Positions 35,834-44,297 of a stretch of 64,000 nucleotides of DNA are shown piece by piece. The position numbers were made by a program, and so were the translations under genes. The notes below the pieces were generated by a model. It made no database searches, had not been told where the DNA came from, and saw only the letters and a program-made list of their open reading frames with translations. Where the stretch lies: positions 160,815 through 224,814 of the forward strand of contig DIYF01000156.1 in the NCBI GenBank assembly GCA_002427745.1, in the 5' to 3' direction. Each line of letters begins with the position of its first letter. Position 1 is the first letter of the stretch. This DNA is from Roseivirga sp. UBA6061. GTDB lineage: Bacteria; Bacteroidota; Bacteroidia; Cytophagales; Cyclobacteriaceae.

Positions 35834-35858
35834 TACCGCATAGGTGAGGAGATGAAAG

Positions 35859-35905
35859 AAACCCGAACCTGTTTGAGTAACTCATTGCGGTTCGGGTTTG
35901 ATCCT
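35859..35905. terminator. probable bidirectional terminator between LytTR gene and ABC permease gene
   Basis: AAACCCGAACC (35859-35869) and GGTTCGGGTTT (35889-35899) form an 11-bp perfect stem with a 19-base loop; the stem flanks are T-rich on each strand. The two neighbouring genes converge on it from 35833 and 35923. Confidence 0.55.
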
Positions 35906-35922
35906 GGAAGGAAGAATGGTAA

Positions 35923-38601
35923 TTATTCTACTTTAAGCGACTTAACTGGGTTGGTAAGAGCCGCTCTGATGCTTTGCTGGCTTACGGTCAGAATGGAAAT
36001 GGCCACAGCTGCCAGGGCGGAAAGGGCAAAAATCCACCAGGAAATTTCTATGCGATAGGAAAAGTCCTGCAGCCACTGATTCATGGCATACCAGGCCAGG
36101 GGAATAGAAAGCACGATAGACAAGCCGACCAGTTTCAGGAAGTCAATGGAGAGTCGGTAAGTTATCTGGCTTACAGAGGCACCCAGCACCTTTCTGATCC
36201 CGATTTCCTTCGATCTTTTTTCTGCATTAAAGGCTGCCAGTCCGAACAGCCCCAGGCAGGCAATAAAGAGGGAAAGTACCGTAAAGGTGATGAAGATCCG
36301 GCCCAGGCGTTGTTCCGCTTCATAGGTTTGGTTAAAGGAGTCATCCATGAAGTAGTAGCTGAATAGCTGACCTGTAGCTACCTCATCCCAGATGGCTTCA
36401 ATTTTGGCAATGCTACCGCTGAAATCTCCCGGGTTCAATTTGATAATGGCTTTGGTGGCATCTGTACCCAGGGTCAGGCTCATGGCATCGATGCCATTCC
36501 TCAGCGATTCAAAATGGAAATTTTTCACCACTCCGATAACGGTCATAAAATGCGCGTTTTCTTTATCCTCACGCCTGAAATCACTGGTCATACGCGTGCC
36601 AATGGCTTCATCGGCAGTCATATTCAGCATCTGCAGGGTAGATTCATTGATGATCAGACTGCTGGAATCGGTTTTCAGCTGAGGGTCAAAATTTCTGCCC
36701 GCAATCAACTCCAGACCTATGGCAGGAATGTAATCATGATCGACCCGCCAGTTGCCTATGATGATGGCATTGTCAGTATTCATGGCATCATCAATAAAAA
36801 AGGTGGTGCCATTTCTGTCGGAGGGAGTTGGTAAAAAACGACTCAGAGATACATGCTCCACCTGGGCCAGGCGTTCTACCTCGTTTTTGAAAGACTCCAG
36901 CTGTTCTCCGGCTGCATCTGCATCATCAATAATCAGGACCTGATCTTTTTTAAACCCCAGATCCTTGTTTTGGATAAAGCTCAGTTGCTGGAAAACCACC
37001 AGGGTGCTGGCAATAAGAAAAATAGAAACAGCAAACTGTACGATCACCAGTATGTTTCTGACCTTACCTCCTTTAAGGCTGTTTTCTCCACCTGATTTCA
37101 GCGCAATATGCGGAGCAAACCTGGACATGAGAAAGGCAGGGTAGCTGCCGGAAATCAATCCTAAGACCAAAGTGGCCAGCAACAGAATAAGCCAGAAAAC
37201 GAGGTTATCAAAAGGCATACTGATACTCTTGCCAGAGAGTTCATTAAAGTAGGGCAGCATAAGCGTGGCCGCCAGTACGGCCAGCACCAGTGAAATGAAA
37301 GCTACCAGGCCGGCTTCGGTCAAAAACTGTCGGACCAGTCCCGGCCTGCTCGAACCCAGTGTTTTGCGAATGCCCACCTCCTTGGCTCTTTTGAGCGATC
37401 GGGCAGTGGAGAGGTTCATAAAGTTGACCGAAGCCAGCACGATCAGAAACAGGCCGATAAAGAAGAGGATATACACATTTTGTACATCGCTGTTGATATT
37501 AAACTCCCCGCTGATATTGGGCGAATGGAGGTGAACGTCTGTCAGGGCCAGAGAATAGAATCTCATAAAATTGCCGGTTTCTTTTTCGCTTTGTCGCGAG
37601 CTTTCCACCGTCAGCCCGGGGATGAAGGTCATGGCCCAGGGAATCAGGTAATTGTCTTTTACGGTGCTCAGAAAGTCTTGTAATACAGTCGGATCGGTAC
37701 CGGGAGCCAGCTTGACAAAGGTGGGGTAGCTCCAGTTGTTCCAGGCCAGACTTTTGGCATCTTCGTAACTGGAAAGAGAAATGAATACGCTGTAATCTCT
37801 CAGAAAAGAGCTTTTTGGCATCTCTTCCACAATGCCCGTCACCAGGTAATCTTCTCCGTTGTCAATGGTCAGACTTTTGCCAATGGCATCTCCGTCAGGA
37901 AAGTGTTTTTCCATAGCTGTCGGAGTCAGAACAATGGATTTGGGCTCTTTGAGTGCGGTGGCTTCATTGCCCTGCAGGAGTCTGAGACCAAACATGTCGA
38001 AGAAGGTTTCGTCTACACCCACTACACGGTCTTCCTTTACATTTTTTTGAGAATCGTCTTTTCTCAGCAGGATGCTACCCGATTCCAAAAAGCGGGTAAT
38101 CAGCTGAGCCTGTGGGAAGTCCTGGCGCATGACATTTGCCAGGGGACCTGAGACAGAGGCATAGTCGTTCGTCTCTCCGGCAATGCGATTGCTGATATTC
38201 ACCCTGTAAATGCGTTCTGCATCAGAAAACATTCTGTCGAAGCGAAGCTCATCATAAATAAACAGCGAGATAAGCAAGGTGCCGGCTATGCCTGTAGCCA
38301 GCCCGAAGGTGTTGAGAAAAGTGAAAAATGGCTGCCTTTTCAGATTTCTCCAGGCAATTTTGAGGTTGTTTTTAAACATAGTTGTTGCGTTTGAGTTGTT
38401 GACCGGGCTGAATGACCTGATGAAGCCGGGTCGGAAATATCGTATGACACTCCAGGTAAATCTGCGCCTGGCGCTACCGGGAGATGTCTCGTATCTTTTT
38501 TCAAAAAGCTCCACCAGATCGCCCTCGATTTCTTCGAGGTAATCTTTCCGGCAAAACCAGCGGAAGAATTTCCAGGCGAGCTTGGGTGGATGTACTTTCA
38601 T
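35923..38601 (-). CDS. large ABC transporter permease with N-terminal prefix domain (MacB/FtsX-like)
   Basis: 892 residues. The first about 75 residues (PPKLAWKFFRWFCRKDYLEEIEGDLVELF) form the permease-prefix domain 2 found in Bacteroidota. An FtsX-type permease follows: one helix near 95-115, a long MacB-like periplasmic domain, three helices with SLKRAKEVGIRKTLGSSRPGLVRQF, then a second periplasmic domain and final helices with KRSKEIGIRKVLGASVSQITY. No ATPase is fused or adjacent. Its start overlaps the PadR stop by four bases, and the pair is likely controlled by PadR. Confidence 0.93.
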   Translation of the reverse strand: MKVHPPKLAWKFFRWFCRKDYLEEIEGDLVELFEKRYETSPGSARRRFTWSVIRYFRPGFIRSFSPVNNSNATTMFKNNLKIAWRNLKRQPFFTFLNTFGLATGIAGTLLISLFIYDELRFDRMFSDAERIYRVNISNRIAGETNDYASVSGPLANVMRQDFPQAQLITRFLESGSILLRKDDSQKNVKEDRVVGVDETFFDMFGLRLLQGNEATALKEPKSIVLTPTAMEKHFPDGDAIGKSLTIDNGEDYLVTGIVEEMPKSSFLRDYSVFISLSSYEDAKSLAWNNWSYPTFVKLAPGTDPTVLQDFLSTVKDNYLIPWAMTFIPGLTVESSRQSEKETGNFMRFYSLALTDVHLHSPNISGEFNINSDVQNVYILFFIGLFLIVLASVNFMNLSTARSLKRAKEVGIRKTLGSSRPGLVRQFLTEAGLVAFISLVLAVLAATLMLPYFNELSGKSISMPFDNLVFWLILLLATLVLGLISGSYPAFLMSRFAPHIALKSGGENSLKGGKVRNILVIVQFAVSIFLIASTLVVFQQLSFIQNKDLGFKKDQVLIIDDADAAGEQLESFKNEVERLAQVEHVSLSRFLPTPSDRNGTTFFIDDAMNTDNAIIIGNWRVDHDYIPAIGLELIAGRNFDPQLKTDSSSLIINESTLQMLNMTADEAIGTRMTSDFRREDKENAHFMTVIGVVKNFHFESLRNGIDAMSLTLGTDATKAIIKLNPGDFSGSIAKIEAIWDEVATGQLFSYYFMDDSFNQTYEAEQRLGRIFITFTVLSLFIACLGLFGLAAFNAEKRSKEIGIRKVLGASVSQITYRLSIDFLKLVGLSIVLSIPLAWYAMNQWLQDFSYRIEISWWIFALSALAAVAISILTVSQQSIRAALTNPVKSLKVE

Positions 38602-38927
38602 TGACCGAATGAAATCTTGGGGATTTCTTTGTAAATACTGGTTCTCAGTTCGTACTGGCGATCGAGCATTTTTTTGCCTGTAGCCGTAATGCTGTAGTAT
38701 TTCTTTCTGCGACCGCCTCGTTCGTTAGTAATGCCTCCATAGTCAGACTCAACAAAGCCTTTATTTTCCATGCGTTTTAAGGCCACATGCACAGCACTGA
38801 TGTTTATTTTGCGTTCCAGCTTCTTTTCGAGGTTTTCCAATATCAGCACGCCATAAGCTTCATTGTTGAATGCAGCTACAAAGAGGAGTACCAGTTCCTC
38901 AAATTCTCCCAGTGAATGTTCTCCCAT
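38598..38927 (-). CDS. PadR family transcriptional regulator
   Basis: 109 residues, the small PadR subtype. A winged-helix core (ELVLLFVAAFNNEAYGVLILENLEKKL, AVHVALKRMENKGFVESDYG, RRKKYYSITATGKKML) matches PadR proteins of this size. It is translationally coupled to the downstream permease gene through a four-base overlap and sits below a long inverted repeat that probably is its own operator. Confidence 0.92.
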   Translation of the reverse strand: MGEHSLGEFEELVLLFVAAFNNEAYGVLILENLEKKLERKINISAVHVALKRMENKGFVESDYGGITNERGGRRKKYYSITATGKKMLDRQYELRTSIYKEIPKISFGQ

Positions 38928-38937
38928 TTTTGGATGT

Positions 38938-38991
38938 ATTTACTTAACAAAAGTAAAACTAATAAATTATTTTCACATTTGTTAAGTAAAT
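38938..38991. promoter_or_regulatory. operator and promoter region of the padR-permease operon
   Basis: A perfect 14-bp inverted repeat, ATTTACTTAACAAA at 38938-38951 and its complement at 38978-38991, has a 26-bp AT-rich spacer. The inner sequence TTTACTT-N5-AAGTAAA is palindromic as well. On the minus strand TACTTTTG (38955-38948) fits the -7 consensus TAnnTTTG, but its -33 partner is poor. Its location 11 bases upstream of padR suggests autoregulation. Confidence 0.72.
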
Positions 38992-39208
38992 AATTTTTGA
39001 CTTGAAAGGACGGTGTTCTGTTTAGTGAATTCAAAGACAAACTCTTATCAGGAATTCTCAGGCGGTACGTATTTAGAACCCTGAAGTACACATTCCATTA
39101 AAACTAAACCTCTAAGGACGCCATCCACTAGTATCCTGTTTCACCAAAACCGGTAAAAACCTATCGGGTTGATTTATCACAGTGATTTTCTATCTTGGAT
39201 TTTGGCCC

Positions 39209-40357
39209 ATGATTCAAAATCCGCTCTACATTCTCGCCTTTCTCTGTTTTCTGATTGCCGCTTCTGAGTGGTTGTGCAGAAAGACATTTCTCAAGCATCT
39301 CAGCAGTTCCTTACTGGTCATCATTCTCGGGGCTGTTTTTGCCAACCTGGGGCTGATTCCCTCCGCTTCGAATGCCAGCCCGGTTTATGACGGGATTTTT
39401 AAATATGTAGCTCCCCTTTGTATCTTTTTTCTGCTGCTGGGAGTAAGCCTGAAAAAGCTGAAGCAGGCTGGCTTGCCTATGCTGATTATGTTTTTTGTTG
39501 GCTCTGTGGGCACCATTGCAGGGGTACTGGTAGCCATGCAGCTCGTGTCTATTGAAACGGTTTTCGGAGATTCCTACAAGGCCATTGCCGGTATGATGAC
39601 GGGAACTTATGTAGGCGGAAGTGTCAATTTTAATGCGGTGGCGCTACACTATGATGTGGTACGCGATGGAGCTACCTATACCGGAGTAGTGGTGGCCGAT
39701 AACATCGTCACGGCCATCTGGATGATGGTTACTCTCAGTATTCCTAAAATTATGGGGCGTTTCAGGCCCAATCCGGAACTTAGGGTAAAAGGGGCAGAAT
39801 CCGCTGGCAGCGAAGAACATGATCATGAAAAACTTGATCCGCTACAGCTTTCAATATTACTGGCGCTGGGCCTTGCGGTACTGCTTATCTCGGACCAGAT
39901 CAGTGGCTGGCTGGAAGATTCCGGTATCTCATTCCCGTCCATCCTGCTGCTTACCACTTTTGCCTTAATCATGGCACAGTTCAAGGCTATTCAGAAACTT
40001 TCAGGTGCCAAGCTGCTGGGCATGTTTTCAGTATATCTCTTCCTGGCGGTAGTAGGGGCCTTTTGCGAAGTAACGGCCCTGGTAGATGTCGGTGAACACG
40101 CCCTGGGGATTCTTGTTTTTACAGCTTCCATCGTGATAGTACATGGTGTCTTTATGCTTGCCGTGGGCTGGTTTTTTAAGACAGACTGGTCTCTGGTGGC
40201 CATTGCTTCTCAGGCCAATATTGGCGGAGGTTCTACCGCACTGGCATTGGCAAAGAGCTTTAAGCGCGATGACCTGTTGCTCCCAGCTATTCTGGCGGGT
40301 TCTATTGGTTCCGGGGTAGGAACCTATTTTGGCTTTATCGTAGTGGGGCTGCTATGA
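39209..40357 (+). CDS. DUF819 family membrane protein
   Basis: 382 residues from the ATG at 39209; an upstream GTG in frame is less likely. About ten membrane helices. The glycine-rich helices match DUF819: IAGMMTGTYVGGSVNFNAVA, FVADNIVTAIWM-like VVADNIVTAIWMM, and a C-terminal ANIGGGSTALALA. The family is thought to consist of secondary transporters related to sodium-coupled amino acid carriers, but substrate is unknown. Divergent from padR, convergent with the FGE-like gene. Confidence 0.88.
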   Translation: MIQNPLYILAFLCFLIAASEWLCRKTFLKHLSSSLLVIILGAVFANLGLIPSASNASPVYDGIFKYVAPLCIFFLLLGVSLKKLKQAGLPMLIMFFVGSVGTIAGVLVAMQLVSIETVFGDSYKAIAGMMTGTYVGGSVNFNAVALHYDVVRDGATYTGVVVADNIVTAIWMMVTLSIPKIMGRFRPNPELRVKGAESAGSEEHDHEKLDPLQLSILLALGLAVLLISDQISGWLEDSGISFPSILLLTTFALIMAQFKAIQKLSGAKLLGMFSVYLFLAVVGAFCEVTALVDVGEHALGILVFTASIVIVHGVFMLAVGWFFKTDWSLVAIASQANIGGGSTALALAKSFKRDDLLLPAILAGSIGSGVGTYFGFIVVGLL

Positions 40358-40367
40358 AAGCCGAACC

Positions 40368-41177
40368 CTATTTGATGATTTCAAAAATGCATCGAAAACC
40401 CAGCCAGGCCTCTGCTCCTTCATAGCTGAATTTCTGATCAAACCTCTTTGCTTCATTGCCTTGTTGCCAACTGCCTCCCATGGCAACACCTGGTTCTGAT
40501 GTCATTTCAGCCACATTGTTGAACAGGTTATACATGGCCAGTTTGGGGTCCATTTCACGATAGACATGGGTTAACTGTGAATCACCGTTGAGGAGTGTAT
40601 TCTTTTTCAGCTTATAGGCCTTGGTAGTTCCTGCTGTAACTTTCTGTATGTTTTTCACCATGCCTTTGGTCTGTGTCATAAAGCGAATCCGGCCCCATTC
40701 TTTGGCGGTGGGCAGCCTGAATCTGAAGTCCTTCGGGAATTGGGCCCGGTCTTCTTTGCTCATCTGACTCAGTTCTTTTTTGAACTGCTCTGTCCTCCAG
40801 TCACAAAAAGCTACTGCCTGTTCGTAGGTTACCGCGATCATCGGGGCCAGTGCAAAGTCGTCTGTATCAAAGAACTTCGTGGCAATGGCTTCTCTGGTCA
40901 TACCGGGAAATACAGCTGTCCATTTTTGAAAGTCAGGAAGTTTCGAGATGTACTCCGGTGATTCATCACCATGTACTGTTCTGAGGTCTTCCAGATAGGT
41001 TTTGTACATCAGGCCTGACACCTCAGAGATGTCCATACACAGTCTGAAGTTCATAGAAAGTGTGTTGCCGGCACAGTTGTATTGCTGATCCTGTTTCTGA
41101 CAGGTGTTACAGGGATGGCTCCTCGGAGCAGAGAAGCCCGAAATCAATATAAGGGTAAGTACGAGGCCGTATTTCAT
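40368..41177 (-). CDS. exported formylglycine-generating-enzyme-like (SUMF1/PvdO) protein
   Basis: 269 residues with a signal peptide ending near ..SGFSAPRS. The SUMF1-type fold is seen in AVAFCDWRTEQFKKEL, FRFRLPTAKEWGRIRF, NNVAEMTSEPGVAMGGSW and AWLGFRCIFEI at the C terminus. These motifs are shared by FGE, PvdO and GldJ/K-like proteins. The active-site cysteine pair of true FGE is not evident, so it is more likely structural or of unknown activity. Convergent with the DUF819 gene. Confidence 0.83.
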   Translation of the reverse strand: MKYGLVLTLILISGFSAPRSHPCNTCQKQDQQYNCAGNTLSMNFRLCMDISEVSGLMYKTYLEDLRTVHGDESPEYISKLPDFQKWTAVFPGMTREAIATKFFDTDDFALAPMIAVTYEQAVAFCDWRTEQFKKELSQMSKEDRAQFPKDFRFRLPTAKEWGRIRFMTQTKGMVKNIQKVTAGTTKAYKLKKNTLLNGDSQLTHVYREMDPKLAMYNLFNNVAEMTSEPGVAMGGSWQQGNEAKRFDQKFSYEGAEAWLGFRCIFEIIK

Positions 41178-41230
41178 GAGGTTGAGACCCTAAAATACAA
41201 ATATTTGATAACGGCCCTTACCCTGTTTCC

Positions 41231-41617
41231 TTAGCCGGCAGGTTCAAACAGGCCGCAGGCAGCACCTGCCGGGTCTTCAATAAAGCAATAGCGTCCCATA
41301 CTTCCCGCGCTTCTGATATCGGTGAGTAGCTTACCGCCATGGGCTTCACATTGTGCCCGGCTCTCTTCCAGGTCCCGCACATTGATGTAGATCATCCACT
41401 GAGAGGGTACATCATTGTTAGTGCCTTGCTTATGACAGACCCCGGCTTTGGCATCACCGTCAACGGTCATATTATAGTCATCGTAATCGCCCATGCTTAC
41501 CGGTTCTGCCTTCCAGCCGGTTACCTGACTGTAGAAATCTTTGACTGCTGTGGCATTCGGAACGGTGAGATCTACCCAGCCTATGGTTCCGTACACTGAT
41601 TCTTTGTTGTCGCTCAT
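41231..41617 (-). CDS. VOC family protein (small, 128 residues)
   Basis: 128 residues, a single glyoxalase-fold domain: GTIGWVDLTVPNATAVKDFYSQVTGWK at the N terminus and GRYCFIEDPAGAACGLFEPAG at the C terminus. It has the DPAG strand and alternating charged residues of the extradiol-dioxygenase fold. Members of this size serve as glyoxalase-like enzymes or bind small ligands; the ligand is unknown. It lies 54 bases upstream of the FGE-like gene on the same strand. Confidence 0.85.
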   Translation of the reverse strand: MSDNKESVYGTIGWVDLTVPNATAVKDFYSQVTGWKAEPVSMGDYDDYNMTVDGDAKAGVCHKQGTNNDVPSQWMIYINVRDLEESRAQCEAHGGKLLTDIRSAGSMGRYCFIEDPAGAACGLFEPAG

Positions 41618-41740
41618 ATCTGTTTTCTTTTCGTCAAAAGACTAAAAATAGATGGAAACAACACTCATACCAAAGTATGATTTGGTGTATTGAGTAGTTC
41701 TTTTTGTGTGACAGGGCCAGTCAGTACAGGGCGCCTTGGC

Positions 41741-42268
41741 TTACCAGCCCATTCTTTGGCGCAACGCAGTGATGTGAGCAATATGATGATCTCCATGCCA
41801 GCCATAGACCAGGATGGCCTTCTTCACAGAATAAGTCTGACCGTCTTCCGGATGGCGATAGCTGCAGGCCATTTGTTCTTCTGTCAGGTTATCAATCAGG
41901 ATCATCCAGCGATCGTGAATAGCCCGGAGCAAGTTGAGCGAAACCTCAATAGGTACAGACTGATGATAGTCCATAGACGCCCAGGACTTTTCATCATAGG
42001 GTTTGATCATGGGACTGTCTTCTGTAATGGCCCAGTGAAAGCGCAGGTAACTGTGCATATGACTATCAGGAACATGATGGGCCAGTTGTCTGAGAGTCCA
42101 GCCTCCGGGACGATAGGGGGTGTCCAATTGCTCATCTGTGAGCCCCTGCAAGGCCGCAGCCATACGCTCGGGTGTGGTGCGAATGGCTTCGATATTAGAC
42201 TTCAGGTAGTCCTCTGTAATGATATCCGGATAAGTGAGTTCTCCGATAGGGTAGCGTAAATCGGTCAT
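41741..42268 (-). CDS. YfiT-like DinB-superfamily metal-dependent hydrolase/thiol transferase
   Basis: 175 residues. Characteristic DinB/YfiT sites: N-terminal LRYPIGELTYP and helix RPGGWTLRQLAHHVPDSHMHSY, and the C-terminal HGDHHIAHITALR. The three metal-binding histidines (H in AHHVPDSH and GDHHIAH) are present. YfiT-type proteins include bacillithiol transferase BstA, but the thiol cofactor of this organism is not known here. Stands as a probably single gene. Confidence 0.85.
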   Translation of the reverse strand: MTDLRYPIGELTYPDIITEDYLKSNIEAIRTTPERMAAALQGLTDEQLDTPYRPGGWTLRQLAHHVPDSHMHSYLRFHWAITEDSPMIKPYDEKSWASMDYHQSVPIEVSLNLLRAIHDRWMILIDNLTEEQMACSYRHPEDGQTYSVKKAILVYGWHGDHHIAHITALRQRMGW

Positions 42269-42348
42269 ACAATGAGTTTTTCACAATTTAAAATGCGGTA
42301 TGACAAACCTGATGATCCGCACTAAAAATAAGTAGGGAGCCACTTTAA

Positions 42349-42789
42349 TCAATAGTCCAGATACTCAATTGAAATTTCTTGTGAACTATGAATGTCATAG
42401 ACCTTTCTCAGATTATACTGAATACAATCATATATTTCTTCGTGACTGGAACCAATCTCTTTTATGAAATTATAATTCCCCTTTGGCTTTTCGAAAGAAT
42501 AATAGACGTTACTAAATTTCACATCTTTGAATTTTAGCCATGTTTGTGCAGTGTTTGTCTTGTTCTTATTAAAGAAGTGAAGTTCCACAAAATGATCTGG
42601 ATGATCTGTTACAAATCCAGATTCAACGAAGTTTTTACCTTGCATAATCTGAAATAAGATTTGATCACCATAATAGAGATTGACCTGTAAGTTTCCGGGC
42701 GCTTGAGCCAGGACGTCCTTTAATTTCTGTTCAACAGAGGTGTCACTTTTATTACCTGAGATTAGATAAGCTATTTTTTTAAACCACAT
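42349..42789 (-). CDS. unrecognised small protein
   Basis: 146 residues, soluble, no signal peptide or catalytic motif seen. The composition is richer in Asn, Lys and Tyr and the coding DNA visibly lower in GC than its neighbours, which can mean recent acquisition. The start at the ATG 42789-42787 is uncertain. It lies between the YfiT-like gene and the aldo/keto reductase gene on the same strand. I cannot propose a function. Confidence 0.65.
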   Translation of the reverse strand: MWFKKIAYLISGNKSDTSVEQKLKDVLAQAPGNLQVNLYYGDQILFQIMQGKNFVESGFVTDHPDHFVELHFFNKNKTNTAQTWLKFKDVKFSNVYYSFEKPKGNYNFIKEIGSSHEEIYDCIQYNLRKVYDIHSSQEISIEYLDY

Positions 42790-42811
42790 TTCTACATTAT
42801 TGGATTACTTG

Positions 42812-43711
42812 TTAAGGTACATTCTTGCCCTGCGAGGCAATCCAGACCTCAAACCACTGCTGAGTAGAAAGCGTCACTCCCAGAGAATCTACAGCCTTTT
42901 TCACCCGATCGATTTTACCGGAGCCCACAATCGGAATAATGTTGGCAGGGTGATTCAGTAACCAGGCATACATTACCTGATCAATGGAAATGTCTAATTG
43001 CTTGCCAATTTTATGCAGCACGTTTTTGATGGTAAGGAAGCGATGGGTTTCTGCTGTAAATACAGATCCACCGGCCAGGGGAGACCAGGCCATTGGGGGA
43101 AACCTTTTTTCCAGGCATTGATCGATAGTACCGTTCTCAAACTGATCCAGACAGGCAACTGAAATTTCAACCTGGTTGGTTACCAGTGAAAAATCAAGAT
43201 AAGACTGCAGTGTATTGAACTGAGAAGGGAGAAAATTACTTACGCCAAACTCCTTTACCTTGCCTTCTTCACGAAGCTTCGTAAAGGCACGGGCCACCTC
43301 AGCCGGGTTCATGTAGGGATCCGGACGATGAATCAGCAATACATCCACGTTGTCACGCTTCAACTGCTTCAGAGAGTTTTCAGCTGACCAGATGATGTGA
43401 TCATAGCTGGTATCATAGTGATGTAGCTGATGACTCGGTCTGTTGGGTGATAACAGCTTGATGCCGCACTTGGTAATCACTTTCAGCTTTGCATTGAGGG
43501 AAGGGTTGGATGCGAGAGCATTGCCAAAGAGGGTTTCACAAGTATAACCTCCGTAAATGTCAGCATGATCAAAAGTGTCAATTCCCATTTCCAGACACTC
43601 TTCCACAAATCTGACAATCTGCTGATTGTTGTAATTCCATTCTGTCAATCGCCACATGCCATGTACAATCTGGCTGATATCTACCTGTTCGCTAAGCTTT
43701 ATTCTTTCCAT
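42812..43711 (-). CDS. aldo/keto reductase (YdhF-like)
   Basis: 299 residues, TIM-barrel aldo/keto reductase. The catalytic tetrad is readable: D in FDHADIYGGY with the Y, the lysine in VITKCGIKL and H in LLIHRPDP. The SNFLPSQ and C-terminal VGSGKIDRVKKAVDS regions bind NADPH. The sequence opens SEQVDISQIVHGMWRL as in YdhF. It reduces carbonyl compounds; substrate unknown. Confidence 0.92.
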   Translation of the reverse strand: MERIKLSEQVDISQIVHGMWRLTEWNYNNQQIVRFVEECLEMGIDTFDHADIYGGYTCETLFGNALASNPSLNAKLKVITKCGIKLLSPNRPSHQLHHYDTSYDHIIWSAENSLKQLKRDNVDVLLIHRPDPYMNPAEVARAFTKLREEGKVKEFGVSNFLPSQFNTLQSYLDFSLVTNQVEISVACLDQFENGTIDQCLEKRFPPMAWSPLAGGSVFTAETHRFLTIKNVLHKIGKQLDISIDQVMYAWLLNHPANIIPIVGSGKIDRVKKAVDSLGVTLSTQQWFEVWIASQGKNVP

Positions 43712-43771
43712 ATGTATTGATTCAGTTATTGTTGGTCGGTAAAAGCCTTCTTAGTTCCTTGTATTCCCGGT

Positions 43772-43822
43772 TGTGTAAAAAGTGCTTTGTTCGTGATGAC
43801 GAGTGTTTTGGCTTTTTACACA
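43772..43822. repeat. 11-bp inverted repeat in the spacer upstream of the ArsC-like gene
   Basis: TGTGTAAAAAG (43772-43782) and CTTTTTACACA (43812-43822) are perfect inverted arms with a 29-base spacer. They lie in the 244-bp spacer between the divergent aldo/keto reductase and ArsC-like genes. The function is unknown; a regulatory site or remnant repeat are both possible. Confidence 0.6.
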
Positions 43823-43955
43823 GCCATTGCTGCAATTGGCTCTGTTCTCGTTCTGATCTCATCTGAAACCGACCTGTTTTCGAAGTTCAAAATAAGTTCT
43901 TGAAATGCTAAGAAATGATGACTTATTTTTGAGCAATCGATAGACAAGAAGACAT

Positions 43956-44297
43956 ATGCTGAAGATTTATCACAACCCGCGCTGTAGTAAAAGCCGCCAG
44001 ACACTCAATATCATTCAGGAGGCAGGAGCAGAAGTAGAAATTGTGGAGTATTTGAAAGAAGTGCCCACTGCAGATGAGTTGAAGTCTGTTTTGAGCAAGC
44101 TCAATCTGGAGGCCGTGGATATACTTCGCAAAGGGGAGGCCATCTTCAAAGAGCAGTTCAAAGGGCAAACCCATACCAACGATGAGTGGGTTGATATCAT
44201 GATAGCTAATCCAAAGCTGATCGAAAGACCTATCGTGGTAAAAGGAGATAAGGCTGTTTTGGGCAGACCTCCTGAAAATGTGAACTCACTCCTGTAG
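43956..44297 (+). CDS. arsC: ArsC family (glutaredoxin-type) reductase
   Basis: 113 residues, ArsC/Spx fold. Nucleophile C10 is in HNPRCSKSRQTL, followed by an internal ESNIE-like helix, DEWVDIMIANPKLIERPIVV and the C-terminal GRPPENVNSLL. The IERPIV motif carries the arginine used by glutaredoxin-dependent arsenate reductases (YfgD/ArsC). No arsR, arsB or other ars gene is nearby, so it may serve general thiol chemistry. Convergent with the S41 peptidase gene. Confidence 0.88.
   Translation: MLKIYHNPRCSKSRQTLNIIQEAGAEVEIVEYLKEVPTADELKSVLSKLNLEAVDILRKGEAIFKEQFKGQTHTNDEWVDIMIANPKLIERPIVVKGDKAVLGRPPENVNSLL

Noticed and set aside
43816..44004. 62-codon reverse frame with tail RTRTEPIAAMAV
   Set aside because: It overlaps the ArsC start region in antisense; more likely a repeat-derived or spurious frame.
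43956..44297. Arsenic resistance locus
   Set aside because: Only the ArsC-family gene is present; no arsR, arsB or acr3 gene adjoins it.
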